Source of the DNA: Myxococcota bacterium
GTDB taxonomy: Bacteria; Myxococcota_A; Polyangia; HGW-17
Reading direction: 5' to 3'
DNA: 64,000 bases
Assembly (NCBI GenBank): GCA_018817795.1
Contig: JAHITJ010000117.1
Span: forward strand, 1 to 64,000
Shown here: positions 25,364 through 33,542 of the stretch, in pieces
How positions within the stretch are numbered: position 1 is the stretch's first letter
Layout: every line of letters begins with the position of its first letter
Notes under the pieces: model-generated
Databases searched by the model: none
What the model was told of the DNA's origin: nothing
What the model saw: the letters and a program-made list of their open reading frames with translations, nothing else
Translations under genes and position numbers: made by a program

Positions 25364-26125
25364 TCAGGCCATGGTCTCGGGTTCGGCGGTGTTGCTCACG
25401 GGGGCGGCCGGGGAGGCCACCATGAGCTCCGTCAGGGAGGCGCTCTCGACGGTGGACAGCGCCAGTTCGATCAGGCCGTCGGAGGCCGAGCCGTGCTCGG
25501 GATGCAGCACGACCGAGGCGCGGAAGGGCGGAAACTGGAACTCGCTGTTGGCCAGGTGCTCGCAGATCCGGTCGTAGAAGATGCGGGCGCCCTCGAGATC
25601 GGTGTCCAGCAGCAGGAAGGCCATGGTGTCCTCGCCGATGCGGGCGGACACGTCGGTGCCGCGGATCCAGCGCGCCAGGTTCTTGCCGAACACCGACATC
25701 ATCGAGGTCTGCCGCGCGGTGTCCAGGTTCGGGCCGAACAGGAACTTGATGGCCATGATGACCAGCGGCTTGTCGATGCGGCGGCTGCGCAGGATCTCGC
25801 GCTTGAGCAGGTCGCGGAAGCCGCGGCGGTTGAACAGCCCCGTGAGGCGGTCCTTGGTGGACATGCGCTTGATCGTGGCGTTGGCGTCCTGCAGTTGGGC
25901 CGTCCGGAGCGCCAGCAGGCTCTCCATCTCGCGGTTGGGACGCGGGTGGTTGATGCTCACAATGAACAGGGACAGCAGGCCGGCCAGGAACAGGGGAATC
26001 AGGGCGACCGACAGCAGGGTTCCCAATCCATGGTATCCGGTGATCCAGCCCATGGCCAGCGTCACCACCCCCATGCCACCGATCAGCAGAAAATACCCAA
26101 GCCAGGATATGAGTTTCGAATTCAT
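25364..26125 (-). CDS. membrane protein with degenerate GGDEF domain
   Basis: This 253-residue protein has two N-terminal membrane helices (about 6-30 and 34-58: YFLLIGGMGVVTLAMGWITG, LLSVALIPLFLAGLLSLFIV), a short coiled coil, and a GGDEF-family domain recognised from DRLTGLFNRRGFRDLL. The signature is replaced by IGEDT and the usual metal-binding Asp region reads IKFLFGPNLD, so diguanylate cyclase activity is not expected. A role as a sensor or c-di-GMP-independent scaffold is inference. I choose ATG 26125 (GAGGG upstream) over the track start, which adds a short Pro/Gly N-extension. Confidence 0.75.
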   Translation of the reverse strand: MNSKLISWLGYFLLIGGMGVVTLAMGWITGYHGLGTLLSVALIPLFLAGLLSLFIVSINHPRPNREMESLLALRTAQLQDANATIKRMSTKDRLTGLFNRRGFRDLLKREILRSRRIDKPLVIMAIKFLFGPNLDTARQTSMMSVFGKNLARWIRGTDVSARIGEDTMAFLLLDTDLEGARIFYDRICEHLANSEFQFPPFRASVVLHPEHGSASDGLIELALSTVESASLTELMVASPAAPVSNTAEPETMA

Positions 26126-26397
26126 GCAGCCCTCGTGGTACATGCCGGCTCCGGGAGGATCAAACGGGTCGTCGTGACCCGCCAAGTCTTCATGACCCGA
26201 CGGGGCAGGAAGACCAGGGATCCCGATCGGATCGATCGGCCACCAGCGGGGGTTATGTTAATCAAAACCGTACGATGAAGCCACCAAAAAGCATGAATCC
26301 CGAAAAACACACGACGGGACATGGGGTTTTTCCTGTCGATTTCTTGCGGTTCGGCACAACCCGGGACAAGATGACCCCGGACCGCGGGAACCATTCC

Positions 26398-27432
26398 ATG
26401 CGCAAAGTTTTACTCACCGCCCTATTTTCCTTCCTCTTCGCCTGCAGGACGCCCGACCCGGCGCCGGAGCCGGTGAGCGACCCCGACAAGACGCCCGCTC
26501 CCGAGGTGGCCGCGACCCCCCGCCCCGATCCCTTGCGCATGATTCCCCTGCTGGACCAGTGTCCGCGCGACTCGACGCCCTGCAAGCCCATCAACGACAT
26601 GGATCAGGCGCTGCGGGCGATGCCTCGGCAAGAGCGGTTCGCCCTGCTCAAGCAGCTCCTGGATCATTCCACGGCGCCGGTGCAGTCCTACGCCCTGACC
26701 CGGCTGTATCCGCACAGGCACCGCACCGACCTGCTGCCGCGACTTGAGCAACTGATGTCTGCCTCCACCGACGCGGCCGTGCTGAAGATGGCCGCGATTC
26801 TGCTGCTGCTGCAGGACACGGGACAGGCGGCGACGGCCTTCTGCCGTCACTTCGGAAACCTGCCCCGCGAGGTCAAGCAGAGCATGATCTGGGCCCTGCG
26901 CATGAACTATGCGCACCTGCCCCTGCCGTTTCTGGAATCGCTCAAGGAGGATCCCGTGCCCCTGGTGCGGGCCGCCGCCCTCGAGATCGAGGCCGTGCAC
27001 CTGACCGACCTGGAGGCGCTCTCGGAGTGCATCAGGCAGCTGCGCCCGGAGGCCGGATCCTGCGCGCTGGCCATCGCACGAACCTCCAACGCCAGGGCCC
27101 GGGAAGTGATGGAGACCCTCGCCGCGCACTTCGAGGACCTCACCCGGACCCAGAAGCGGCTGGTCCGGATCCCGCCGGAGCTGGCCACGGCAGTGGAGCT
27201 GCTGCACGGACAGAAGCGCATGGACAAGGCCGCGGCGACGGAGCTGCTCGTGCGCCTGCTGGGCAACCGCCGGCTTGAGGATGAGATCCGGGCCCAGGCT
27301 GCCCTCTCCCTGGGTGTCGTCGGCGGACGTGATGCGCTCCCGGTCCTCTCCAGACACCGCAAGGATTCCCGCAAGAAGGTCGGCTATGCCGCCCGTCGCG
27401 CCATGTATTTCCTCGAACGGGAACCCGAATAG
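26398..27432 (+). CDS. HEAT-repeat lipoprotein
   Basis: This 344-residue lipoprotein has signal MRKVLLTALFSFLFAC, then a Pro/Glu linker, then an alpha-helical array of about seven HEAT/PBS-lyase-like repeats (for example VQSYALTRLYPHRHRTDLLP and EDPVPLVRAAALEIEAVHL). Such arrays usually mediate protein binding, here in the periplasm. The track start at 26275 adds 41 residues with no ribosome site; ATG 26398 directly yields the signal peptide. The region upstream (26126-26397) is a divergent spacer shared with the GGDEF gene, and I see no clear promoter in it. Confidence 0.8.
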   Translation: MRKVLLTALFSFLFACRTPDPAPEPVSDPDKTPAPEVAATPRPDPLRMIPLLDQCPRDSTPCKPINDMDQALRAMPRQERFALLKQLLDHSTAPVQSYALTRLYPHRHRTDLLPRLEQLMSASTDAAVLKMAAILLLLQDTGQAATAFCRHFGNLPREVKQSMIWALRMNYAHLPLPFLESLKEDPVPLVRAAALEIEAVHLTDLEALSECIRQLRPEAGSCALAIARTSNARAREVMETLAAHFEDLTRTQKRLVRIPPELATAVELLHGQKRMDKAAATELLVRLLGNRRLEDEIRAQAALSLGVVGGRDALPVLSRHRKDSRKKVGYAARRAMYFLEREPE

Positions 27433-27501
27433 GGAACCACCTCGGCTGGCGTCAGGAATAATCCGATTTGAAAGCAGCAAAATGACATTTGAAGCCGGCA
27501 A

Positions 27502-27531
27502 TTTCGATTTCGATTTCGATTTCGATTTCGA
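27502..27531. repeat. hexanucleotide repeat (TTTCGA)5
   Basis: Five perfect units, the reverse complement of the TCGAAA tract at 19661, lie in the 278-bp space between the HEAT lipoprotein and the activase gene. They may sit in the 5' leader of the activase mRNA. Confidence 0.9.
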
Positions 27532-27710
27532 TTGGGATCGCAAATTGAGTGTGATGACCCCGACATTGGTTCCGGACTGAGAGGTCACGCCAAACAGCTT
27601 GCGACCACCCTGCGGGGCCGGACTCCTCACTTGACTTTCCGTCCAATACGATGCAGGTTAGCTGTAGCTGAAAGGACAAGTCGGCAATACAGCCTTTGTC
27701 AGGTGACTCC

Positions 27711-30700
27711 ATGACCCAGAACAACACCGTAAAATATATAGGGATTGACATCGGTTCGGTCAACGTCAAGGTGACCCAGTGGCACGACACCGAACCTCGT
27801 AGCGTCATCATCGCCCACGAGGGGCACATCCAGGGCGCCCTGCGCAACGCCCTCGATGCGCTGGACCTTCCCGAGGACGGCCACGACGTGCGTGCCGTGG
27901 TGACCGGCGGCGCCGGACGCCTTCGCGTGGCCGTGCCCGACGTCATCGCCCCGAGCGCCATCGAGGCAGCCCTGGCCCACCTGAACCTCTCGGTGCGCGC
28001 CGTCGTCTCCGTCGGCGGAGAGGACCTGGTGGTCTTCACCCTCGGCGAGGACGGTCGCATCCAGAACACCTACGCGGGCAACAAGTGCGCCTCCGGCACA
28101 GGCGAGTTCTTCCGCCAGCAGCTCGGCCGCATGGACATGACCCTCGACGATCTCGACTTCGCCTCCGACTCCGCCAAGCTGCTGAAGCTCTCCGCCCGCT
28201 GTTCGGTGTTCATGAAGTCCGACTGCACGCACCGCCTCAACAAGGGCGAGGCCACACGCCAGGACATCGCGCTGTCGCTGTCACGCGTGATGTCCGACAA
28301 GGTCGGCGAGTTCCTCGTGAAGGCGAAGGTCCAGTCCGGCCGCGTGGTGCTCACCGGCGGCGTGACGAAAAACCGTCACTTCGTGGAGTTCCTGCGCGCG
28401 AGCTGGCCCCGGATCGAGTTCATCGTGCCGGAGATGGCCCAGACCTTCGAGAGCTTCGGCGCCGCCCTCCTGGCCTGCACCACCGGAGGTCCGCTGCCCC
28501 CGCGCGACATCCTGCTCAAGCCGCGCTCGGCGATGGACTACGGCCTGTTCAAGGCGCTTCCCTCGGTCGAGGACATGGTCACATTGCATCCCTCCAGGCG
28601 CACCAAGGTGTCCGCCGACGCCGAGTACATCCTGGGCATCGACGGCGGCTCCACGACCACCAAGATCGCCCTCGTGGACGCCAGGACCATGGAGGTCGCC
28701 GCGGCACACTACGGCCGCACCCACGGGGATCCAGTGGCCGCGCTGAAGAACTGCATCCGCGAGGTGCTCGGCCAGCTCGACGGCGTGAAGCCGAAGATCC
28801 GCTGGGCCGCCACCACCGGCAGCTCCCGCGAGCTTCTAGGCGTGTTCGCCGAGACCGACGGCGTCTACAACGAGATCATCGCGCACACCGTGGGCACGAC
28901 CTTCTTCGAGCCTGACGTCGACACCATCTTCGAGATCGGCGGGCAGGACGCCAAGTACGTCCTGCTCAACAACGGCGTCCCCATCGACTACGCGATGAAC
29001 GAAGCCTGCTCGGCCGGCACCGGCTCCTTCCTCGAGGAGAGCGCCGCTTCGGATCTGGACATCCACTGCGCCGAGCACATCGGCCCGGTCGCGCTGGCGG
29101 CCGAATCCCCGCTGAAGTTCGGCGAGCACTGCTCGGCGTTCATCAATTCCGACATCCGCAAGGCGATCACGGGCGGCGCCGCATCCTCGGACATCGTGGC
29201 TGGCCTGATCTTCTCGATCGTGTCGAACTACCTCAACCGTGTCGTGGGCAACCGCACCATCGGCGACCACATCGCGCTTCAGGGCGGCGTGGCCAAGAAC
29301 CCGGCCGTGCCTCTGGCGTTCGCCCAGTTGGTGGGAAAACCCATCTCGGTGCCTCCGGATCCCGAACTGATGGGCTGCTTCGGCGTGGCCCGCCTCGCCA
29401 AGATGAAGTTCGACGAGGGCCTGCTGCCCGAGGGCGACTATGATCTGGAGACCATCCTGAACAAGGAGATCATCCAGCACGGCGAGTTCATCTGCAAGGC
29501 CTGCGACAACCTCTGCCCGATCCGCAACCTCGAGGTGGGCGGCCATCGGTACCCCTTCGGCGGGCGCTGCTCCAAGTACACCGGCGCGCGTCGCCGCAAG
29601 AACGCCGACCAGTCCGTGGCCGTCGATCACGTGGCCGCGCGCACCACCATGATGTTCGAGGAATGGTCGACCTTCGAGGGCGCTCCGGAGCCCGCCGCAT
29701 CCCCGGTGGTCGGCGTCCCCCTGGCCTTTTCGATTCACAGCCTCTGGCCGTTCTACTCCCGCTGGTTCTCCGAGATGGGGCTGCGCGTGCAGATGTCCGA
29801 GAAGGTCGTGCCTCATGGCGTCGCCCGCCAGGAGAGCAACTACTGCTTCCCTGTCGAGATCGCCCACGGGGCGATCCAGGATCTCCTCGACCGCGGCGTC
29901 GACTACCTCTTCCTGCCGCACTTCCGGGACATGCCCTCGATGGAGGAGGGCCGCGTGCACGCCTGCGTCTGCCCGCTCACTCAGGGCCTGCCCTACTACG
30001 CCCGGCATGCCTTTCAACTGACCGACGAGCAGGTGCTCGCGCCGATCGTCTCGTTCAAGCACGGATGGAACGCCTCCCGCGCCGAATTCGAGGCGCTGGC
30101 GGTGCGGCTCGGCAGGACCTCCGAGCTCGGCGGCTTCGCCTACGACGCGGCGATCCACCACTTCCAGCAGTTCCTGCAGGCCTACCGCGAGCGCGGTCAG
30201 GCGCTGCTCGCCGAGATGGAGGCGCATCCTGAACGGCAGTACGTGGCGCTGCTGGGGCGTCCCTACAACGCCTTCACCCGCGACGCGAACATGGGCATCC
30301 CTCGCAAGTTCACCTCCCGCGGCGTCACGGTCGTTCCGTTTGACATGATCTACGACGAGACGGTGGGGATTTTCCCGAACATGTACTGGTATTACGGACA
30401 GCAGGACATGAAGGCCGTGCGCCGCGTGCGGGACATCCCCAACCTCGTGCTCACCTGGGTGAGCAACTTCTCCTGTGCGCCCGACTCCTTCATGCTGCAC
30501 TACCTGCGCTGGATGATGGGGGAGAAGCCGTACCTCGTGCTGGAGATGGACAGCCACACCGCGGACGCGGGCCTGGACACGCGCATCGAGGCCTTCCTGG
30601 ACATCGTGGAGAGCTATCGCCGGCACATGAAGCCCACGACGCACCACGACATGGAGCGCCGCTTCCGTGTGCACCTGAAGAAGGAATACGCCGACGTCGA

Positions 30701-31976
30701 GGACACCGCCACCGGCGAGCGCATCGACATCCGCGATCCTCGCGTGCTGCTGGTGTGGCCGCCCATGGGTGACCTGGCCACCGAGCTCGTGGCCGCGGCC
30801 TCACGCAAGCAGGGCATCCGCACCGAGCACCTGGCCGTACCCGACGTGCGCAGCACCCAGCTCGCCCGCAACGTGGCCTCCGGCAAGGAGTGCATCCCGG
30901 CCCTGCTCGTGCTCGGCAGCATGCTGCAGTTTTTGGACGCGCATCGTCCGTCGCGCCCCGACGAGATCATCCTCATCTACGTACCCTCCACCCTCGGACC
31001 ATGCCGCACAGGCCAGTATTACGTCTTTTACGATCACCTGCTGCATGACATGGGCTTCGAGAACGTGGTCCTGTTCGTCGGCGAAGGCGAAAACTCGTAC
31101 CGCGAATTCGGCCCCGGCTTCACCAGGGATCTCTGGCAGGCGGTCGTCCTGTCGGACTACTTCACCGACGTCCGTCACGGCATCCGGCTGCTCGCGCGCG
31201 ACGTCGACGAGGGCATGCGCGTGTTCGACGCCTGCTGGAAGGACGTCATGTCCTCGGTGGTCAAGGGCGGCGGAGAGTACAAGAAGTGCCTGCAGCGATG
31301 CACCAGCGCGCTCTCGGCAATCCCGAAGAAGATGACCATGGACGAGGTCAAGAAGGTCATGGTCGTGGGTGAAATCTATGTGCGCCGCGACAACTTCTCC
31401 GTCGAGGAGCTGGTCAGCCATCTGATCTCGCAGGGCATCTATCCCAAGCTCGCCGGCGTCACGGAGTGGATCTATTACATGGATTGGAGCCAGCGCTTCC
31501 TGCTGCGCGACCAGCTCAAACGCGACGGCCTCGTGCGCTCGGTGCTCAATGGCTGGCTCGGCGAACGCGCCTGGCTCGGCCTCGAGAGCTGGTACAAGCA
31601 CCGGGTGGATCATCAGGTCAAGCAGGCGATGATGCCCACGGGCTTCATCGCCGAGGTGTTCGAGGACATGGACGCCGCGCTCGAGCAGGGCGCACGCGAG
31701 TTCGTCAGCCCCGAGATGGAGAGCGAGGCCACGATCAGCCCGGCCGTGGCCGCCGCGGCGATGCAGCATGGCTACTCGGGCGTCGCCATCATCGCACCCT
31801 TCGGCTGTCTTCCTGGACGCGTGATCGAGGGTGTCTATGCACCCTGGGCCAAGGCCCACGGCTATCCGGTGGTCGCGCTGGAGAACGACGGACAGCCCTA
31901 TCCGCCCAACATCATCTCCCGGCTCGAGGTCTTCTCGCACAACGTGCTGCGGTACGAGACATCCAGGGAAGTCTAG
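27711..31976 (+). CDS. giant acyl-CoA dehydratase activase-like protein (two ASKHA domains plus dehydratase-like part)
   Basis: This 1421-residue cytosolic protein has two ASKHA ATPase domains of the BadF/HgdC activase family: the first starts at GIDIGSVNVKV (about 11) and the second at GIDGGSTTTK (about 309). Each carries activase cysteine motifs (ASGTGEFF, CSAGTGSF) that would bridge a [4Fe-4S] cluster. Next come a Cys cluster CKACDNLC (595-602) with GGRC and a DUF2229-type region (EMGLRVQMSEKVVPHG), then a segment like the 2-hydroxyacyl-CoA dehydratase D-component. In known systems the activase drives one electron at ATP cost into a radical dehydratase; this fused type has no assigned substrate. 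ATG 27711 has AGGTGA upstream. Fumarase genes follow 12 nt later. Confidence 0.88.
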   Translation: MTQNNTVKYIGIDIGSVNVKVTQWHDTEPRSVIIAHEGHIQGALRNALDALDLPEDGHDVRAVVTGGAGRLRVAVPDVIAPSAIEAALAHLNLSVRAVVSVGGEDLVVFTLGEDGRIQNTYAGNKCASGTGEFFRQQLGRMDMTLDDLDFASDSAKLLKLSARCSVFMKSDCTHRLNKGEATRQDIALSLSRVMSDKVGEFLVKAKVQSGRVVLTGGVTKNRHFVEFLRASWPRIEFIVPEMAQTFESFGAALLACTTGGPLPPRDILLKPRSAMDYGLFKALPSVEDMVTLHPSRRTKVSADAEYILGIDGGSTTTKIALVDARTMEVAAAHYGRTHGDPVAALKNCIREVLGQLDGVKPKIRWAATTGSSRELLGVFAETDGVYNEIIAHTVGTTFFEPDVDTIFEIGGQDAKYVLLNNGVPIDYAMNEACSAGTGSFLEESAASDLDIHCAEHIGPVALAAESPLKFGEHCSAFINSDIRKAITGGAASSDIVAGLIFSIVSNYLNRVVGNRTIGDHIALQGGVAKNPAVPLAFAQLVGKPISVPPDPELMGCFGVARLAKMKFDEGLLPEGDYDLETILNKEIIQHGEFICKACDNLCPIRNLEVGGHRYPFGGRCSKYTGARRRKNADQSVAVDHVAARTTMMFEEWSTFEGAPEPAASPVVGVPLAFSIHSLWPFYSRWFSEMGLRVQMSEKVVPHGVARQESNYCFPVEIAHGAIQDLLDRGVDYLFLPHFRDMPSMEEGRVHACVCPLTQGLPYYARHAFQLTDEQVLAPIVSFKHGWNASRAEFEALAVRLGRTSELGGFAYDAAIHHFQQFLQAYRERGQALLAEMEAHPERQYVALLGRPYNAFTRDANMGIPRKFTSRGVTVVPFDMIYDETVGIFPNMYWYYGQQDMKAVRRVRDIPNLVLTWVSNFSCAPDSFMLHYLRWMMGEKPYLVLEMDSHTADAGLDTRIEAFLDIVESYRRHMKPTTHHDMERRFRVHLKKEYADVEDTATGERIDIRDPRVLLVWPPMGDLATELVAAASRKQGIRTEHLAVPDVRSTQLARNVASGKECIPALLVLGSMLQFLDAHRPSRPDEIILIYVPSTLGPCRTGQYYVFYDHLLHDMGFENVVLFVGEGENSYREFGPGFTRDLWQAVVLSDYFTDVRHGIRLLARDVDEGMRVFDACWKDVMSSVVKGGGEYKKCLQRCTSALSAIPKKMTMDEVKKVMVVGEIYVRRDNFSVEELVSHLISQGIYPKLAGVTEWIYYMDWSQRFLLRDQLKRDGLVRSVLNGWLGERAWLGLESWYKHRVDHQVKQAMMPTGFIAEVFEDMDAALEQGAREFVSPEMESEATISPAVAAAAMQHGYSGVAIIAPFGCLPGRVIEGVYAPWAKAHGYPVVALENDGQPYPPNIISRLEVFSHNVLRYETSREV

Positions 31977-31988
31977 GAGAAGGCCCCC

Positions 31989-32834
31989 ATGCGTGAACTG
32001 GATACTTCCCAGTTTTTCGAACCCCTGCGTGATGCCCTGCTGCGCATCAACGTCGATCTTCCGGACGACGTCGTGCGTGCGCTGATGTCCGCAGCCGAGA
32101 AGGAGACCGGTCCGGCCGCGCGCGAGGTGCTCTCCACGATCGTGAAGAACATCGGCATCGCCAGACACAAGCGCCTGCCGCTGTGCCAGGACACGGGAAT
32201 GGTCTGGTTGCTGCTCCGCCTCGGCGAAGAGGTGGTCCTAACCGGGGAGCCCGTGCGCAAGGTCATCCACCGTGCAGTGGAGGCGGCCTATACCGAGGGG
32301 CTCTTCCGGAAATCGGTGGTCGCCGATCCGCTGTTTCCGCGGACCAACACCAATACCAACCTGCCTCCCGTGCTCCATGTTGAGTTCGTGCCAGGCGACC
32401 GCGTCACGGTGGCGATCATGACCAAGGGCTTCGGCTCGGAAAACAAGAGCGGCCTGCGCATGCTTCTTCCCACGGCCACGCCTGACGACGTCATGAACGC
32501 CATCGTCGAGATCGTGCGAAACGCCAGAGGGGCGCCCTGCCCGCCCACGGTCATCGGCGTGGGCCTCGGGGGCACCATGGACGCTGCCGCCCTGCTCTCC
32601 AAGAAAGCCCTGGTGAGGGAGCTCGACGACGTTCATCCGCAGGCCGAGTACGCCGCCATGGAGCGCGAGCTTCTGTCGCGCCTCAACGCCCTGGGCATCG
32701 GCGCCGGCGGCCTCGGCGGCCTCACCACCTGCCTGGGCGTGAAGATCGCGAGCATGCCCACGCATATCGCCGGAATGCCGGTGGCCGTCACCGTCAACTG
32801 CTGGGCCGACCGAAAGGCCGTCATCGAATTGTGA
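31989..32834 (+). CDS. class I fumarate hydratase, alpha subunit
   Basis: This 281-residue N-terminal-type subunit is of the two-subunit Fe-S fumarase/tartrate dehydratase family. Three conserved cysteines for the [4Fe-4S] cluster are visible: C66 in LPLCQDTG, C184 in APCPPTVIG and C248 in TTCLGVK. FPRTNTNTNLPP is a family substrate-loop motif. With the beta subunit it hydrates fumarate to malate; L(+)-tartrate as substrate cannot be ruled out. It is 12 nt downstream of the activase-like gene and 48 bp upstream of the beta subunit. The O2-sensitive cluster fits an anaerobic lifestyle. Confidence 0.92.
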   Translation: MRELDTSQFFEPLRDALLRINVDLPDDVVRALMSAAEKETGPAAREVLSTIVKNIGIARHKRLPLCQDTGMVWLLLRLGEEVVLTGEPVRKVIHRAVEAAYTEGLFRKSVVADPLFPRTNTNTNLPPVLHVEFVPGDRVTVAIMTKGFGSENKSGLRMLLPTATPDDVMNAIVEIVRNARGAPCPPTVIGVGLGGTMDAAALLSKKALVRELDDVHPQAEYAAMERELLSRLNALGIGAGGLGGLTTCLGVKIASMPTHIAGMPVAVTVNCWADRKAVIEL

Positions 32835-32882
32835 GGGACCACCCCACGCCGAGGCCACGATGTGGCCGGAAAGTCGCCTCCC

Positions 32883-33413
32883 ATGCGCTCCATTTCCCTG
32901 CCCCTGACTCCGGAAACCATCGAGACCCTGCACGCCGGTGAGCCCGTGGCCTTGTCCGGTGAGCTCTTCGTCGCCCGCGACGCAGCCCACGCCCGGCTCG
33001 TGGCCTTGCTCGACGCTGGTCAGCCACTGCCATTTCCCCTGCAAGGAGCGGTGATCTATTACATGGGTCCCACGCCCACACCTGCGGGCGAAGTCATCGG
33101 CTCATGTGGCCCCACCACCGCGTCCCGCATGGACCCTTTCGCGCCGGCACTGCTGGCCCACGGCCTGGCCGGCATGATCGGCAAGGGCCAGCGCTCGGCC
33201 CAGGTCGTCGAGGCCCTGGTCCGGCACCGGGCCGTCTACTTCTACGCCTACGGCGGCTGTGGCGCCTTCTACGCTTCCTGCGTCTCCGAAAACCACCTCA
33301 TCGCCTTCGAGGATCTCGGTCCCGAAGCCATCTGCCGCCTGGTCGTGAGGGACTTTCCCGTGGTCGTGGCCAATGACTGTCACGGCGCCAGCGCCTTCTT
33401 CGAACCCGGATGA
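32883..33413 (+). CDS. class I fumarate hydratase, beta subunit
   Basis: This 176-residue C-terminal-type subunit has LSGELFVARDAAHARL, YYMGPTPTPAGEVIGSCGPTT and FYAYGGCGAFYASCV, all family blocks that form the substrate-binding swivelling domain. It works with the preceding gene product as one enzyme. The start is ambiguous: ATG 32883 gives the usual family N-terminus (ISLPLTPETI), whereas GTG 32862 has a better-spaced GAGG and adds seven residues. A long inverted repeat starts 8 bp after the stop and probably ends the operon. Confidence 0.9.
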   Translation: MRSISLPLTPETIETLHAGEPVALSGELFVARDAAHARLVALLDAGQPLPFPLQGAVIYYMGPTPTPAGEVIGSCGPTTASRMDPFAPALLAHGLAGMIGKGQRSAQVVEALVRHRAVYFYAYGGCGAFYASCVSENHLIAFEDLGPEAICRLVVRDFPVVVANDCHGASAFFEPG

Positions 33414-33420
33414 CAAGAAA

Positions 33421-33510
33421 AGACTGCTGAAAAAACGGAGGGGTGAGCAAGAGTGATCTCTTCTGGTCCCACTCCACACGCGTCTGCCCCGTCCGTCTTT
33501 TCCGCAGTCT
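33421..33510. terminator. 90-bp near-perfect inverted repeat between convergent genes
   Basis: The left arm AGACTGCTGAAAAAACGGAG (continuing GGG, 33421-33443) matches the reverse complement of the right arm (33487-33510) with two substitutions and one gap over 24 bp. The loop is 43 nt. ATTTTCT follows the right arm and, on the other strand, CTTTTCTTG follows. It most simply acts as a bidirectional terminator for fumarase (+) and the MFS gene (-), but arm length and loop also fit a small palindromic mobile remnant. Confidence 0.6.
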
Positions 33511-33542
33511 ATTTTCTACTCTCCACCTTCACATGGAGCTCG

